From NCBI RefSeq assembly GCF_015482585.1, contig NZ_CP049742.1, positions 826,501-890,500 of the forward strand: 64,000 bases of DNA, in the 5' to 3' direction. The DNA is from Mangrovibacillus cuniculi (GTDB lineage Bacteria; Bacillota; Bacilli; Bacillales; R1DC41). Below the pieces are notes generated by a model. The model searched no databases, was not told where the DNA came from, and worked only from the letters and a program-made list of their open reading frames with translations. Position 1 is the stretch's first letter. Each line of letters starts with the position of its first letter. Shown here one piece after another: positions 8,970 to 16,920 of the stretch. The position numbers were made by a program, and so were the translations under genes.

Positions 8970-9820
8970 AAGCCAAGGTAATATATGAACTAAGGCATGA
9001 ATTCCCCGTTAAAGACCTAGTTAAAGTAGCTAGAATTTCAAGAAGCACTTACTATTTCATTGTGAAGTGTTGGCAAAGAAAAGATCCTGATCGAAAATGG
9101 AAACGACGCATTAAATTCATCTATAAAAAACATAAAGGTCGATTAGGATATAGACGAATTACAGACATTCTCCAAGAAAAGGGTCACTGTATAAACAAAA
9201 AGAAAGTCTATCGTATCATGGGTGATTTGGGGTTACGCTGTATAGTAAGAATGAAAAAATATCAATCGTACATCAGTGGGTTCGGAAAAGCTTCTGAAAA
9301 CATATTAAATCGTAATTTCCATGCCTCAAAGCCCAATCAAAAATGGGTGACAGATATTACGGAATTTAAACTATTTGGACAGAAACTATATTTCTCACCT
9401 ATATTAGATTTATTTAATGGTGAGATTATTTCCTATACCCTTCAAACAAGACCGACATACGATCTAGTAGAAGATATGATGCTCCAAGCCCTTACTCGTA
9501 AAAAAACAAGTGATGATTTATTAATTCACTCAGATCAGGGGTGGCATTATCGAATGCCCCAATATCGTCGATTATTGAAAGATCACAATATCACCCAAAG
9601 TATGTCTAGAAAAGGAAACTGTTACGATAACGCAGTTATAGAGAACTTCTTTGGGATATTTAAATCAGAATTTATACAGTTAGAACAATTTGAGAGTGTA
9701 GAGCACTTCATACATGAATTAGAAAATTACATTTTTTACTACAATAACTTAAGAATTAAATCGAAACTAAATAGAAAAAGCCCAGTTGCCTATAGAAGAA
9801 ATTATGAGCAAGCTGCTTAA
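8966..9820 (+). CDS. IS150-like OrfB transposase (DDE integrase domain)
   Basis: OrfB (284 residues) has an N-terminal HTH_21 region around residues 40-95 and an rve integrase core. The catalytic triad is visible: D in WVTDITEF, D in LIHSDQGWHY, and E in DNAVIENFFGIFKSE. The reading frame is open upstream to the slippery site, so the active enzyme is probably an OrfAB fusion made by -1 frameshifting. The ATG overlaps the orfA stop by four bases, which also allows some independent OrfB. Confidence 0.93.
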   Translation: MKAKVIYELRHEFPVKDLVKVARISRSTYYFIVKCWQRKDPDRKWKRRIKFIYKKHKGRLGYRRITDILQEKGHCINKKKVYRIMGDLGLRCIVRMKKYQSYISGFGKASENILNRNFHASKPNQKWVTDITEFKLFGQKLYFSPILDLFNGEIISYTLQTRPTYDLVEDMMLQALTRKKTSDDLLIHSDQGWHYRMPQYRRLLKDHNITQSMSRKGNCYDNAVIENFFGIFKSEFIQLEQFESVEHFIHELENYIFYYNNLRIKSKLNRKSPVAYRRNYEQAA

Positions 9821-10046
9821 ATAATCTGTGTCCAATTTCAGGGGGGCAGTTCAAAGAACGCTCCTGTGGGGTCTCAGTAACCCACCTATCCCGTAGGAGT
9901 CGCCCCCTTCCGCTCCAATCCCTAAGAATTATTCTTTAAATGCACTAATTCTGCAGTATTATGATCTTCAATACAACGCAAAAAAGGTACATTCGTTTTC
10001 TCGAAATGTACCTTTTTTGTTCTGTCCCAGCCTCTTTTTCTTTAAC

Positions 10047-10406
10047 TTAATGAGCAAAGTGTTCTACTTCTTTTTTAATATCAGCAAGAAGTTTTTCACA
10101 TTGCTTTACTAAACTAGAAGGGAAGTTTTCACCTTCACCATATTCTACTCCGTGAGGGTAATAATGCTTTCCTAATAATGGTGTCATTAGTTGAATAATT
10201 GCAGTATGAGCACCAACATCTCCTTCAACTGCGTGGCCAAAGACGCGAAGGTAATATACATCCCCTTTTAATTCAAACTTTCTGTCATATGTAACTCGTT
10301 CATAATCCCATTGACCCGCACGAACTAGACCATGATGGTGCATCACTTCGTCTAATCGTTCAATTTCGGATTTTAATTGCTCTAATCCTGTATTTTCAAA
10401 TTTCAT
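10047..10406 (-). CDS. ylbA: YugN-like family protein
   Basis: This 119-residue soluble protein matches the YugN/YlbA family by pattern, for example ELKGDVYYLRVFGHAVEGDV and HYYPHGVEYGEGE. No biochemical function is established. The start at 10406 follows GGAGGGG; an upstream in-frame ATG at 10433 lacks such a site. In B. subtilis ylbA also lies next to ctaG, but ylbB, which usually follows, is absent here. Its 3' end comes within ten bases of the family-1 repeat end. Confidence 0.75.
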   Translation of the reverse strand: MKFENTGLEQLKSEIERLDEVMHHHGLVRAGQWDYERVTYDRKFELKGDVYYLRVFGHAVEGDVGAHTAIIQLMTPLLGKHYYPHGVEYGEGENFPSSLVKQCEKLLADIKKEVEHFAH

Positions 10407-10665
10407 CCCTTGCCCCTCCTTTACAAAAAACACTAAATAAGTGTCTTACACTCTATATTATAATAGATTATTTATACGAAAGATTCAATATAGAAAAGCG
10501 CTTACCTAGGAAAGTAAGTAAAGTATTGGTAATGAAGTCTATCCAATAGAAATAAGTGTTAGTTCTATTTTCTCTAGTAATACATAAGAATAGCAATAAG
10601 AAAATATCAAAGATTATAGATTCTGAATAGATAGTGAGTTTGTAAAGAAATCTACCATTCATTCG

Positions 10666-10674
10666 TGTTATAAT
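10666..10674 (+). promoter_or_regulatory. Extended -10 promoter of ylbC
   Basis: TGTTATAAT at 10666-10674 is an extended -10 element (TG-N-TATAAT), 32 bp before the ylbC start. No good -35 box is seen at 17 bp, which is common for extended -10 promoters. Confidence 0.55.
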
Positions 10675-10706
10675 AGAATGAGTTATAGGTAAGAGGAGGC
10701 CACCTA

Positions 10707-11771
10707 TTGAAACTATTGATTCGTTTATTGGCAATTGTTGTTATTTTTTTATTATTCCAAGTTTATCAAGAGTGGACAAGTGTACCTTCATCTCCATTGT
10801 CAGGTAGTGATACGGTTCATGATCCGGAACCAACAGATGAGATTGAATCTGATCAAGAAGGTAATAGTCAACCTGAAAAAGAACTTGAAGGTATTTTTCA
10901 ATATATGGATAAGCCTGTCGCAAATTTATTAAAAGATTATGGGGAACCCTCTAGAGTGGATCCTTCTCCTTATGGCTATCAATGGTGGATATATGACCAA
11001 GATCCCAATACTTATTTCCAAGTAGGTGTTGAAGCGAATAAAATTGTAACCGTTTATGCATTAGGACCAAAAGTTAATGTGGAACCATACAAAATTGGTC
11101 AGCCTCTTGAAGATATTTATCGTTCAACCATGCTTACGACGGAATTAGTGATTGACCATGAGATGGGTTCTTATCAATTTGAATTAACAGAAGAAGATCT
11201 TAACATTCGTCCGCTAGTAGAGATGGGAGACTTGTATGTACAGCTTTATATTGATAAAGTTGCGGGGAACTTATCAAGTGTTCGCTTAATGAATAAAGAT
11301 GTGTTAATTAGGCAAAGGCCATACGAACTCCTCTATCGTGGAGAGTTACTAGAAGTTAAAGAACCCACGGAAGAAGAGTGGGTGGAGATTGCAGAAGCAG
11401 CAGAGAAACAGGTCTTATCTATCACAAATGCAATGAGGCATAAATTTAATCTTAATTCATTAGAGTGGGATGATGAAACGTCTGAAGTTGCATTTAAACA
11501 TAGTGAAGATATGGCACTAAATAATTTCTTTGATCATGAGTCACCTAATTCGGGTGATTTAGGTGATCGATTAGCTGAAGGAAATATTTTCTTTAATGCA
11601 GCAGGTGAAAATATCGCCGCTCATTATTTAGATGCACCAGCAGCAATGGAAGGTTGGTTAAATTCAGAAGGGCACCGTAAAACCATGTTAGAGCCAGATT
11701 TCACGCATCTTGGGGTGGGTGTCTATGAGAAATACTATACTCAAAACTTCTTAGAGAAAGACTGGGAGTAA
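10707..11771 (+). CDS. ylbC: Secreted CAP-domain (SCP/PR1-like) protein
   Basis: This 354-residue protein has an N-terminal membrane anchor or signal (LLIRLLAIVVIFLLFQVY), a middle CAP-associated domain (about residues 65-200) and a C-terminal CAP domain. The CAP motifs HSEDMALNNFFDHESP and GENIAA, and the final HLGVGVYEKYY, are clear, with histidines expected in the cleft. B. subtilis YlbC has the same plan; its exact role is not known. The start is TTG at 10707 with GAGGAGG eight bases upstream; no nearby ATG is in frame. Confidence 0.85.
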   Translation: MKLLIRLLAIVVIFLLFQVYQEWTSVPSSPLSGSDTVHDPEPTDEIESDQEGNSQPEKELEGIFQYMDKPVANLLKDYGEPSRVDPSPYGYQWWIYDQDPNTYFQVGVEANKIVTVYALGPKVNVEPYKIGQPLEDIYRSTMLTTELVIDHEMGSYQFELTEEDLNIRPLVEMGDLYVQLYIDKVAGNLSSVRLMNKDVLIRQRPYELLYRGELLEVKEPTEEEWVEIAEAAEKQVLSITNAMRHKFNLNSLEWDDETSEVAFKHSEDMALNNFFDHESPNSGDLGDRLAEGNIFFNAAGENIAAHYLDAPAAMEGWLNSEGHRKTMLEPDFTHLGVGVYEKYYTQNFLEKDWE

Positions 11772-11804
11772 CAAAGTCTATATGAATTAAATTTGCTTGC
11801 GCAA

Positions 11805-12060
11805 AACATAAAAAGGTACATTCAACATTCTGAATGTACCTTTTTGGTGATAATAACTTAGGAATTTTAAATAAAATACTACTGCAGAATTAGTGCTTAG
11901 TGTAATCAAACGTCGCGATTAGAGGGGAAGGGGGCGACTCCTACGGCATAGGTGGGTTACTGAGACCCCTAAGGAGCTTCAACGAGAAGATGCCGTGTCT
12001 AGCTGCAAATGCGCAACTGCTCTGGAAACTCCGAAGGCTCTGTACAGTCACTTTTAGTTT
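11805..12060. repeat. Family-1 palindromic repeat, copy 2
   Basis: Starting just after ylbC, it begins with the hairpin AAGGTACATTC/GAATGTACCTT (11810-11847), which followed by T residues can terminate ylbC. Then come CTGCAGAATTAGTGC, GGGGGCGACTCCTAC, GGTGGGTTACTGAGACCCC and a right part (TGTCTAGCTGCAAATGCGCA) that resembles the start of the 124-bp family-2 repeat. The outer GGCTGGGACA end found in copy 1 is missing. Confidence 0.75.
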
Positions 12061-12090
12061 GAATCAAATCGTTATGATTTAAAACGTTAC

Positions 12091-12582
12091 TTACCAGCTC
12101 TTTGGGATAAACGCAAAGCTAGCTGTTGCATATGCTATTTGCTTTCCGTTTTCTAATTTAGCTGAAGAACCTAGCACCATAGTCGTTTGACCGTGATGAA
12201 TGATATGTACGTCCGCTGTTACGTTTTTCCCTATTCCTGGAGCTGTAAAATGAATGTTTAATTGGGTAGTAACAGCAGCAAAACCTTCTTTAGCTAATTT
12301 GTTAGCCATTGTTCCCATAGCAGAATCAATTAATGTAGTTGTCATTCCTCCATGAAGAATACCTAGGGAATTATGTGTTATTTCTGAAATAGGTATTGTC
12401 ATTTTCAATGATTCCTCTGAGATATCCGTATGTAAATCAAACAAACTACTTAACCAACTTTGTTTTGGTTCCTCAACTTGTCTCTCTATACCCTTTAATA
12501 ATCTTTCTATCGTAGCAAGATCTGATGGATTTGCACGCTCTATAAGTTTGTTAAAACGGTCTTGTACTATTTCCTTACTCAT
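12091..12582 (-). CDS. Hotdog-fold thioesterase (PaaI-like)
   Basis: This 163-residue protein has a 45-residue helical N-terminus and a C-terminal hotdog domain. The PaaI-type signature is seen at LGILHGGMTTTLIDSAMGTMA, with the HGG and the following aspartate typical of acyl-CoA thioesterases of this class, and then LNIHFTAPGIGKNVTADV. The substrate cannot be predicted. It is transcribed away from ylbD; a GAGGA sits ahead of the ATG. I give no gene symbol. Confidence 0.78.
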   Translation of the reverse strand: MSKEIVQDRFNKLIERANPSDLATIERLLKGIERQVEEPKQSWLSSLFDLHTDISEESLKMTIPISEITHNSLGILHGGMTTTLIDSAMGTMANKLAKEGFAAVTTQLNIHFTAPGIGKNVTADVHIIHHGQTTMVLGSSAKLENGKQIAYATASFAFIPKSW

Positions 12583-12679
12583 TTATAGATCCTCACTTTT
12601 TCTATTTGGATAGGCACTAATCATTTCTTCTTATCATACATTATCATATTGAAAAGGTATATGTAATGGGGTGATAAAT

Positions 12680-13099
12680 GTGACGAAAGAACAAAGAAAA
12701 GAGCAGTTCAAAAAATTTGTTCGGTCCCATCCTGGATTAAAAAATGAGGTGGATAGTGGAAATAAGACGTGGAGAACCTTATTTGATGAATGGGAATTGT
12801 TCGGGGAAGATGATCCGATGTGGAATGACTACTCTACTTCTCCGCAAAAAGATAAAGTTACTCCAACAAAAACAGAGACGAAGAGCGAGGACTCATCATC
12901 TGGTCTTGTTTCCCAACTAACTTCTATGGTAAAGAATATGGATGGCGAGCAAATGAATCAACACTTGGATTCTTTGAATCGTGCGATTGGTGCAATCCAA
13001 GGAATTTTAGGCCAGTTTCAGGGTACGAACAAATCAACAGAAACAAGAAGTACTACAGAACCTGCAAAAAAGAATCCATTTTCTTTTCGCCAAGACTAA
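12680..13099 (+). CDS. ylbD: YlbD family putative spore coat protein
   Basis: This 139-residue hydrophilic protein matches YlbD by its N-terminus (REQFKKFVRSHPGLKNEV style), the WRTLFDEWELFGEDDPMW segment and the position before ylbE. The second half is rich in Ser, Thr and Gln with a short helical stretch. The family is listed as coat-associated in Bacillus, but the basis is modest. I chose the GTG at 12680 because GGGGTGAT precedes it; a GTG at 12671 is also in frame. Confidence 0.75.
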   Translation: MTKEQRKEQFKKFVRSHPGLKNEVDSGNKTWRTLFDEWELFGEDDPMWNDYSTSPQKDKVTPTKTETKSEDSSSGLVSQLTSMVKNMDGEQMNQHLDSLNRAIGAIQGILGQFQGTNKSTETRSTTEPAKKNPFSFRQD

Positions 13100-13111
13100 G
13101 GAGGAGATTGA

Positions 13112-13354
13112 ATGCGATCTGATATGCTGACGTATATACGATCTAATAAAGATTACGTTCAATTTATTCATGAGCAACCAATGTGGTATAGAACGTTAAG
13201 TCGTAGGCCAGATCTTTTAGAACAGTTTGAAATAGCTTCTATTAATCATTTGCAAAAGACTATTCCTCATCGAGTACAAAAATTTGAAAATAACGTACAA
13301 ATGGCAAATATGATGATGAATATGTTCTATATGTTTAACCAATCGGGTGAATAA
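13112..13354 (+). CDS. ylbE: YlbE-like protein
   Basis: This 80-residue protein matches the YlbE family in length (about 79 residues) and in segments such as FIHEQPMWYRTLSRRPDLLEQFE. The C-terminus is methionine- and asparagine-rich (NVQMANMMMNMFYMFNQ). The function is unknown. It follows ylbD by 12 bases with GGAGGAG upstream, so the two are co-translated. Confidence 0.8.
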   Translation: MRSDMLTYIRSNKDYVQFIHEQPMWYRTLSRRPDLLEQFEIASINHLQKTIPHRVQKFENNVQMANMMMNMFYMFNQSGE

Positions 13355-13396
13355 AGTCTTTGTTCATCGTATACGCTAGGGAGAAAAGGAGCGTGT

Positions 13397-13747
13397 ATGA
13401 TGAAAAAAATACTGTCGATTAGTATCTTTTGCTTGTTACTTATAATAGGTTCTATATCTCCTGTTTCTGCAAAGTCTCCGAATACTTTCACTGTTAATCA
13501 TCTTGTTCAACAACAAGACGTGTATGTAGATTGTTATGTAGAAGGTGTGACATTGTCTGGCTTAGGAAAAGGAAAGAAAGCAAAGGCAGTCGTTTCTATA
13601 GATGGTATTGTTGTAGGACAATTCCATCAAGCTGCTTTTATCCTAAAGGACGTGTCTAAAGGAGAGCATATTTTAACTGTCGAAATAAAAGAACGAACAG
13701 GTAAGTCACTTGGGATGAAAAAAGACCTTCCTATCAGTGTTCAATAA
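13397..13747 (+). CDS. Small secreted protein of unknown function
   Basis: I do not recognise this 116-residue protein. It has a clear Sec signal peptide (MMKKILSISIFCLLLIIG, with cleavage likely after SPVSA) and leaves a mature domain of about 90 residues rich in beta-prone segments (KAKAVVSIDGIVVGQFHQAAFI). The mature part could be a small Ig-like or beta-sandwich fold. AAAGGAG lies upstream of the double ATG. B. subtilis has no equivalent between ylbE and ylbF as far as I recall. It is probably in the ylbD-ylbE transcript. Confidence 0.7.
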   Translation: MMKKILSISIFCLLLIIGSISPVSAKSPNTFTVNHLVQQQDVYVDCYVEGVTLSGLGKGKKAKAVVSIDGIVVGQFHQAAFILKDVSKGEHILTVEIKERTGKSLGMKKDLPISVQ

Positions 13748-13803
13748 CAGACATATGACAACTACCTCTATCCCATGATAAACTGGAAAGTGGAGGTGGG
13801 CAC

Positions 13804-14247
13804 ATGCTTGCTACAATGGAAAGATTAGAAGTATTAGATACAGCCGATGCATTAGCAGAAGCGATACTTTCATCAGATATAGTAGAAGAGTATCGTTTGA
13901 CATATAAGGAACTAAAGACAAACAAAGAAACACAAAAGAAAGTTAAAGCATTTATGTACTATAAAGAACGATATGAGGAAGTAGTTCGATTCGGGAAATA
14001 CCACCCTGATTATAAAGAAGTCATGAAACGTATCCGTGAAGTAAAGAGAGAAATGGATATGGATGATTGTGTAGCTGCATTTCGAAGAGCAGAAACAGAT
14101 TTGCAACAACTTCTAGATGAGATCAGTGTAAAAATCGGTCATTCGGTTTCTAAAGGTATTAAAGTACCAACAGGAAATCCGTTTTGGGATAGTGGCGGTT
14201 GTAGTGGTGGATGTTCTACAGGAGGCTCTTGTGGCTGTTCAGCCTAA
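13804..14247 (+). CDS. ylbF: RicF (YlbF), Fe-S protein of the RicAFT complex
   Basis: This 147-residue helical protein is a Com_YlbF family member. In B. subtilis RicF, with RicA (YmcA) and RicT (YaaT), forms a complex carrying [4Fe-4S] clusters that affects competence, sporulation, biofilm formation and RNase Y-dependent mRNA maturation. The C-terminal tail GGCSGGCSTGGSCGCSA holds four cysteines, in line with its role in cluster binding. The first 115 residues form the alpha-helical hairpin domain (ADALAEAILSSDIVEEYR). GGAGGTGG lies upstream of the ATG. Confidence 0.92.
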   Translation: MLATMERLEVLDTADALAEAILSSDIVEEYRLTYKELKTNKETQKKVKAFMYYKERYEEVVRFGKYHPDYKEVMKRIREVKREMDMDDCVAAFRRAETDLQQLLDEISVKIGHSVSKGIKVPTGNPFWDSGGCSGGCSTGGSCGCSA

Positions 14248-14324
14248 GAGTCTTTATTTCTGTTTGAAAGTTTAGATAATAGTGTGCTAGACTAAAGAAA
14301 ATGTAATGTACGAGGAGAAAAGCG

Positions 14325-14597
14325 ATGATTGAGCGTCAAGGAATTATTGTATGGCTTTATAGTCTAAAGCATGCTAAATCACTACGTCGATTCGGAAATG
14401 TAATTTATACATCTAAACGTTTAAAATACGTAGTAATTTATAATAACGCAGAAGACCATGAAAAATTAGTTGCAAAGATGGAAAATTTAAACTTTGTTCG
14501 CAAAGTAGATTCTTCCTTTAAGCCAATGATTAAAACGGAATATGAGAACTCTAAACCCGACAAAGCAAAAGAGTATGATTATAAAATGGGCTTTTAA
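14325..14597 (+). CDS. ylbG: YlbG family protein (DUF2129)
   Basis: This 90-residue protein equals B. subtilis YlbG in length and sits at the same place after ylbF. Key features are GIIVWLYSLKHAKSLRRFGNV and YNNAEDHEKLVAKMENLNFVRKVD, a small alpha/beta fold of unknown function found in bacilli and lactobacilli. It is followed directly by a strong terminator. Confidence 0.9.
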   Translation: MIERQGIIVWLYSLKHAKSLRRFGNVIYTSKRLKYVVIYNNAEDHEKLVAKMENLNFVRKVDSSFKPMIKTEYENSKPDKAKEYDYKMGF

Positions 14598-14601
14598 TAA
14601 A

Positions 14602-14644
14602 AAGTGTCTAGAACAATCTAGTTATTGTTCTAGACACTTTTTTG
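14602..14644 (+). terminator. Intrinsic terminator after ylbG
   Basis: AGTGTCTAGAACAAT pairs with ATTGTTCTAGACACT across a six-base loop and is followed by TTTTT. Confidence 0.88.
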
Positions 14645-14677
14645 TTGCGGGGGCAGGGAACGATTAGACTCCCTCTT

Positions 14678-15064
14678 TTACATCCCAATCAAGTACCTAT
14701 TCATGCGTAATATTCCTATTAAATGCTGAAAATACAATTCTTTTTCGTGGAATGTATGAGATGGTTTTACTTCAAGTATATGTGGTGTTTTACCTACTTC
14801 TCTCGCCCAACCTTCAATCATTTCGTGTCTCTTTGTTTTTTGACTTTTGTTGAACGAAATCCCTTCCCGACAATAATAAATTGGTTGAAAATCACCAGTA
14901 GTTGTAGGTGTAAGAATTAATCCTACAGAAAGTTTTTCTTTGTCGTTAATAGTAGTCTTAAACAATAATAAGTGTTGGACACGGTCTTTTTGTGATCGAA
15001 GAATTGCCTCTAGCTCATATAAATCAGAATACCCTTCTCCTAATTCTATAAAGCGTTGAATCAT
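14678..15064 (-). CDS. Conserved Bacillus protein of unknown function
   Basis: I do not recognise a characterised family for this 128-residue soluble protein. It starts MIQRFIELGEGYSDLYELEAIL, then has an alternating pattern suggesting an alpha/beta fold (HLLLFKTTINDKEKLSVGLILTP), and ends with a helical stretch (HEKELYFQHLIGILRMNRYLIGM). AAGAGGAAA lies upstream of the ATG at 15064. It is convergent with ylbG and divergent from the exported protein gene that follows. Confidence 0.65.
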   Translation of the reverse strand: MIQRFIELGEGYSDLYELEAILRSQKDRVQHLLLFKTTINDKEKLSVGLILTPTTTGDFQPIYYCREGISFNKSQKTKRHEMIEGWAREVGKTPHILEVKPSHTFHEKELYFQHLIGILRMNRYLIGM

Positions 15065-15206
15065 TAATTTTCCTCTTTTCTTTCTTAAATTCTTCTTCTA
15101 TATTATCACGAGTGTAGAAAAAACTCGAAATTGTTTAGAAAGTAGTGACGAATTAAAAGTATTTTTGATATGTTAGTCATAACAAGTAAATAAAGGGAGA
15201 AATTAC

Positions 15207-16616
15207 ATGAATCGATTGTCACTCTTCATGACAGCATTGTTATTAGTTACTATCGGAGCCTTTAGTTACCTTCAGTGGACAAGTTATCAAGATGTGAATG
15301 GTGGATATGCTGAAAATAAAGTGGTATGGGAATTTTCAGTTGTTCATGATAATAATGTATTGACGATTGAACAATATTCTCAAGACGTGCCAGCTGGAGT
15401 CTATACCGTAAATTGGCCAGAAGATACATTGGACGTTCAATGTATGCAAGAGGAAGCGATTTGCGAGTGGGATTCTGAATCCAAAGAGACAGTAAATATA
15501 ACGGATTCCCCAGTTTTATTTACGTATGTTATTCCTTTATCTAATAAGGAGACAGAAGGAATAATTTTGCGTGATTGGAGTGTAATGTTAGAAGAAGTAA
15601 AGACGAAAGAAGTCACTATTTCTATTACACAAAGACAATATAGAGATGGAGTATGGATTGCTGCTTTAGGTACGAATGGAAAAGTAAGTAAAGAACTTAT
15701 CACATTTTATGAATATCAAGGAGATTTTGTATCTCCGCTTGTCTTCCATCCAACTTCTTTACAAGTCAATTACATTGGATCTGATCTTACAATTTGGTCA
15801 GAAAAAGAAGTGGACATACCACAAGAAAAAGATGATCTTTTATTAAAAGAAGACATTAAATTAAAGCCAATTTCCCTGATTGTATCAAATGAGTTAGAAT
15901 TATTCGAAAGTGAACGGTTACTCGTGGTCTCTTCAGAGGAAAATTTAATAGAGTTACGTGAAAAGAGAATTAGTCAATGGATGCAAAGTAAATGGAAAGA
16001 TGATGCTAAGTGGCAATCTGATATTTTTGTTGCTGACGTGTTAGGTGTAGATTTACCTAGCTCAAAGCGTAAGAATATGAAAAATGAATTGGAAGCTACG
16101 TTAACACCTAAACAATATGAAGCACTTATTTCTAGCATTTTCACTGCTCCTAAAAACAGCATTAATCCCGTTGCATTAGATGAATTTGTACATGACATAG
16201 TTGGCCAAGAGACTAATTTCTTTACAGTGAACGCAAATGGGGATGTACCACTTGTTCCTTTTTTTACAAGAAAAGATAAGCCTCTTACTTATCAAGGAAG
16301 TGAATTAGAAGGTATTTCTGTCCAATACTTTCGCAATAAACCTGTTGTTCCGTTTGAAGAATTTTTAAAAGAAATTGGTTATGAAGTAACTCAAGTTTCG
16401 CAGGAATCGGCGTATATCCTAGAAAGAGGTGGAAACAGGTATCGATTCTTTACAAATCAAAATATCTTTATTTTGAACGAAGAAGACTATGGTTTGTTAG
16501 AAAACCCATTACTTCGACTTGGAGATACCATTTATATCGAAACCGGATGGTTAGAACAATTTTTTTCTATAACTGTTGAGGAGAATGAGACAAACTATGA
16601 GGTGGTTGGATTGTAA
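15207..16616 (+). CDS. Exported protein with C-terminal copper-amine-oxidase-N-like domain
   Basis: This 469-residue protein has one N-terminal hydrophobic helix (LSLFMTALLLVTIGAFSYL) that serves as signal or anchor. The rest is acidic and extracellular. The last 80 residues (VPFEEFLKEIGYEVTQVS, then RFFTNQNIFILNEEDYGLL and a final IYIETGWLEQFF) follow the pattern of the copper amine oxidase N-like cell-wall domain seen in Firmicute surface proteins. The middle 300 residues are not recognised. GGGAG precedes the ATG. B. subtilis lacks a gene at this spot, as far as I recall. Confidence 0.6.
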   Translation: MNRLSLFMTALLLVTIGAFSYLQWTSYQDVNGGYAENKVVWEFSVVHDNNVLTIEQYSQDVPAGVYTVNWPEDTLDVQCMQEEAICEWDSESKETVNITDSPVLFTYVIPLSNKETEGIILRDWSVMLEEVKTKEVTISITQRQYRDGVWIAALGTNGKVSKELITFYEYQGDFVSPLVFHPTSLQVNYIGSDLTIWSEKEVDIPQEKDDLLLKEDIKLKPISLIVSNELELFESERLLVVSSEENLIELREKRISQWMQSKWKDDAKWQSDIFVADVLGVDLPSSKRKNMKNELEATLTPKQYEALISSIFTAPKNSINPVALDEFVHDIVGQETNFFTVNANGDVPLVPFFTRKDKPLTYQGSELEGISVQYFRNKPVVPFEEFLKEIGYEVTQVSQESAYILERGGNRYRFFTNQNIFILNEEDYGLLENPLLRLGDTIYIETGWLEQFFSITVEENETNYEVVGL

Positions 16617-16660
16617 TTGGTGATCTTTTGATGAGATTTATGTAAGAGAGGATTACGTTG

Positions 16661-16885
16661 CTTTCTTTCGTTTGTTTGGGTTTGTTGCGTAGTTATTTTA
16701 TAGTAAGGAGACTCATCTAAGTACGGACCACACTGCTTTCTTTCGTTTGTTTGGGTTTGTTGCGTGGTGATCTTATAGTAAGGAGACTCATCTAAGTACG
16801 GACCACACTGCTTTCTTTCGTTTGTTTGGGTTTGTTGCGTGGTGATTTTATAATAAGGAGACTCATCTAAGTACGGACCACATCA
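16661..16885. repeat. Three tandem 75-bp repeats
   Basis: The unit starts CTTTCTTTCGTTTGTTTGGG and recurs at 16661, 16736 and 16811, exactly 75 bp apart, with only a few differences. Each unit ends with GACTCATCTAAGTACGG and ACCAC. The third copy runs on into a complete three-stem motif; the first two break off inside its second stem. No open reading frame is convincing here. Confidence 0.9.
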
Positions 16886-16920
16886 CGTGGTCAACGATGA
16901 GTTGTTACGTCACGTAACAA
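16862..16920 (+). repeat. Family-3 three-stem motif, copy A
   Basis: P1 is CTCATC (16862-16867) paired with GATGAG (16896-16901). Within it are the joining segment TAAGTACG, hairpin P2 GACCAC-ATCAC-GTGGTC (16876-16892) and AAC. P3, TTGTTACGTCACGTAACAA (16902-16920), follows at once. Stems are perfect. It abuts the terminator of the minus-strand small RNA. Confidence 0.8.

Larger units (their letters stand above)
8422..9853 (+). mobile_element. Complete IS3-family (IS150-like) insertion sequence
   Basis: The element is 1432 bp long. The left end reads TGAACTGCACCCCAATTGTT, and the right end, read inward, starts TGAACTGCCCCCCTGAAATT; further inward both contain TTGGACACA, giving imperfect inverted repeats of about 29 bp. 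A 4-bp direct repeat, AAGA, flanks it at 8418-8421 and 9854-9857. It carries overlapping orfA and orfB with an A6G slippery site. All transposase motifs look intact, so the insertion is probably recent. Confidence 0.92.
8318..10040. repeat. Family-1 palindromic repeat, copy 1, split by the insertion sequence
   Basis: Outer ends are inverted: AAGAGGCTGGGACA near 8322 and TGTCCCAGCCTCTT near 10022. Without the IS the element would be about 287 bp. Its right part (9858-10040) is the reverse complement of blocks in the three other copies in this window: CACTAATTCTGCAGTAT, GGGGTCTCAGTAACCCACC, CCTTCCGCTCCAATCCC, and the hairpin GGTACATTC/GAATGTACC. No protein is encoded by the repeat itself. Confidence 0.8.

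Noticed and set aside
16876-16920. Family-3 hairpins as an ordinary terminator
   Set aside because: The hairpins lack a T-run on the + strand, and three copies keep an outer stem and joining segments that a terminator would not need.
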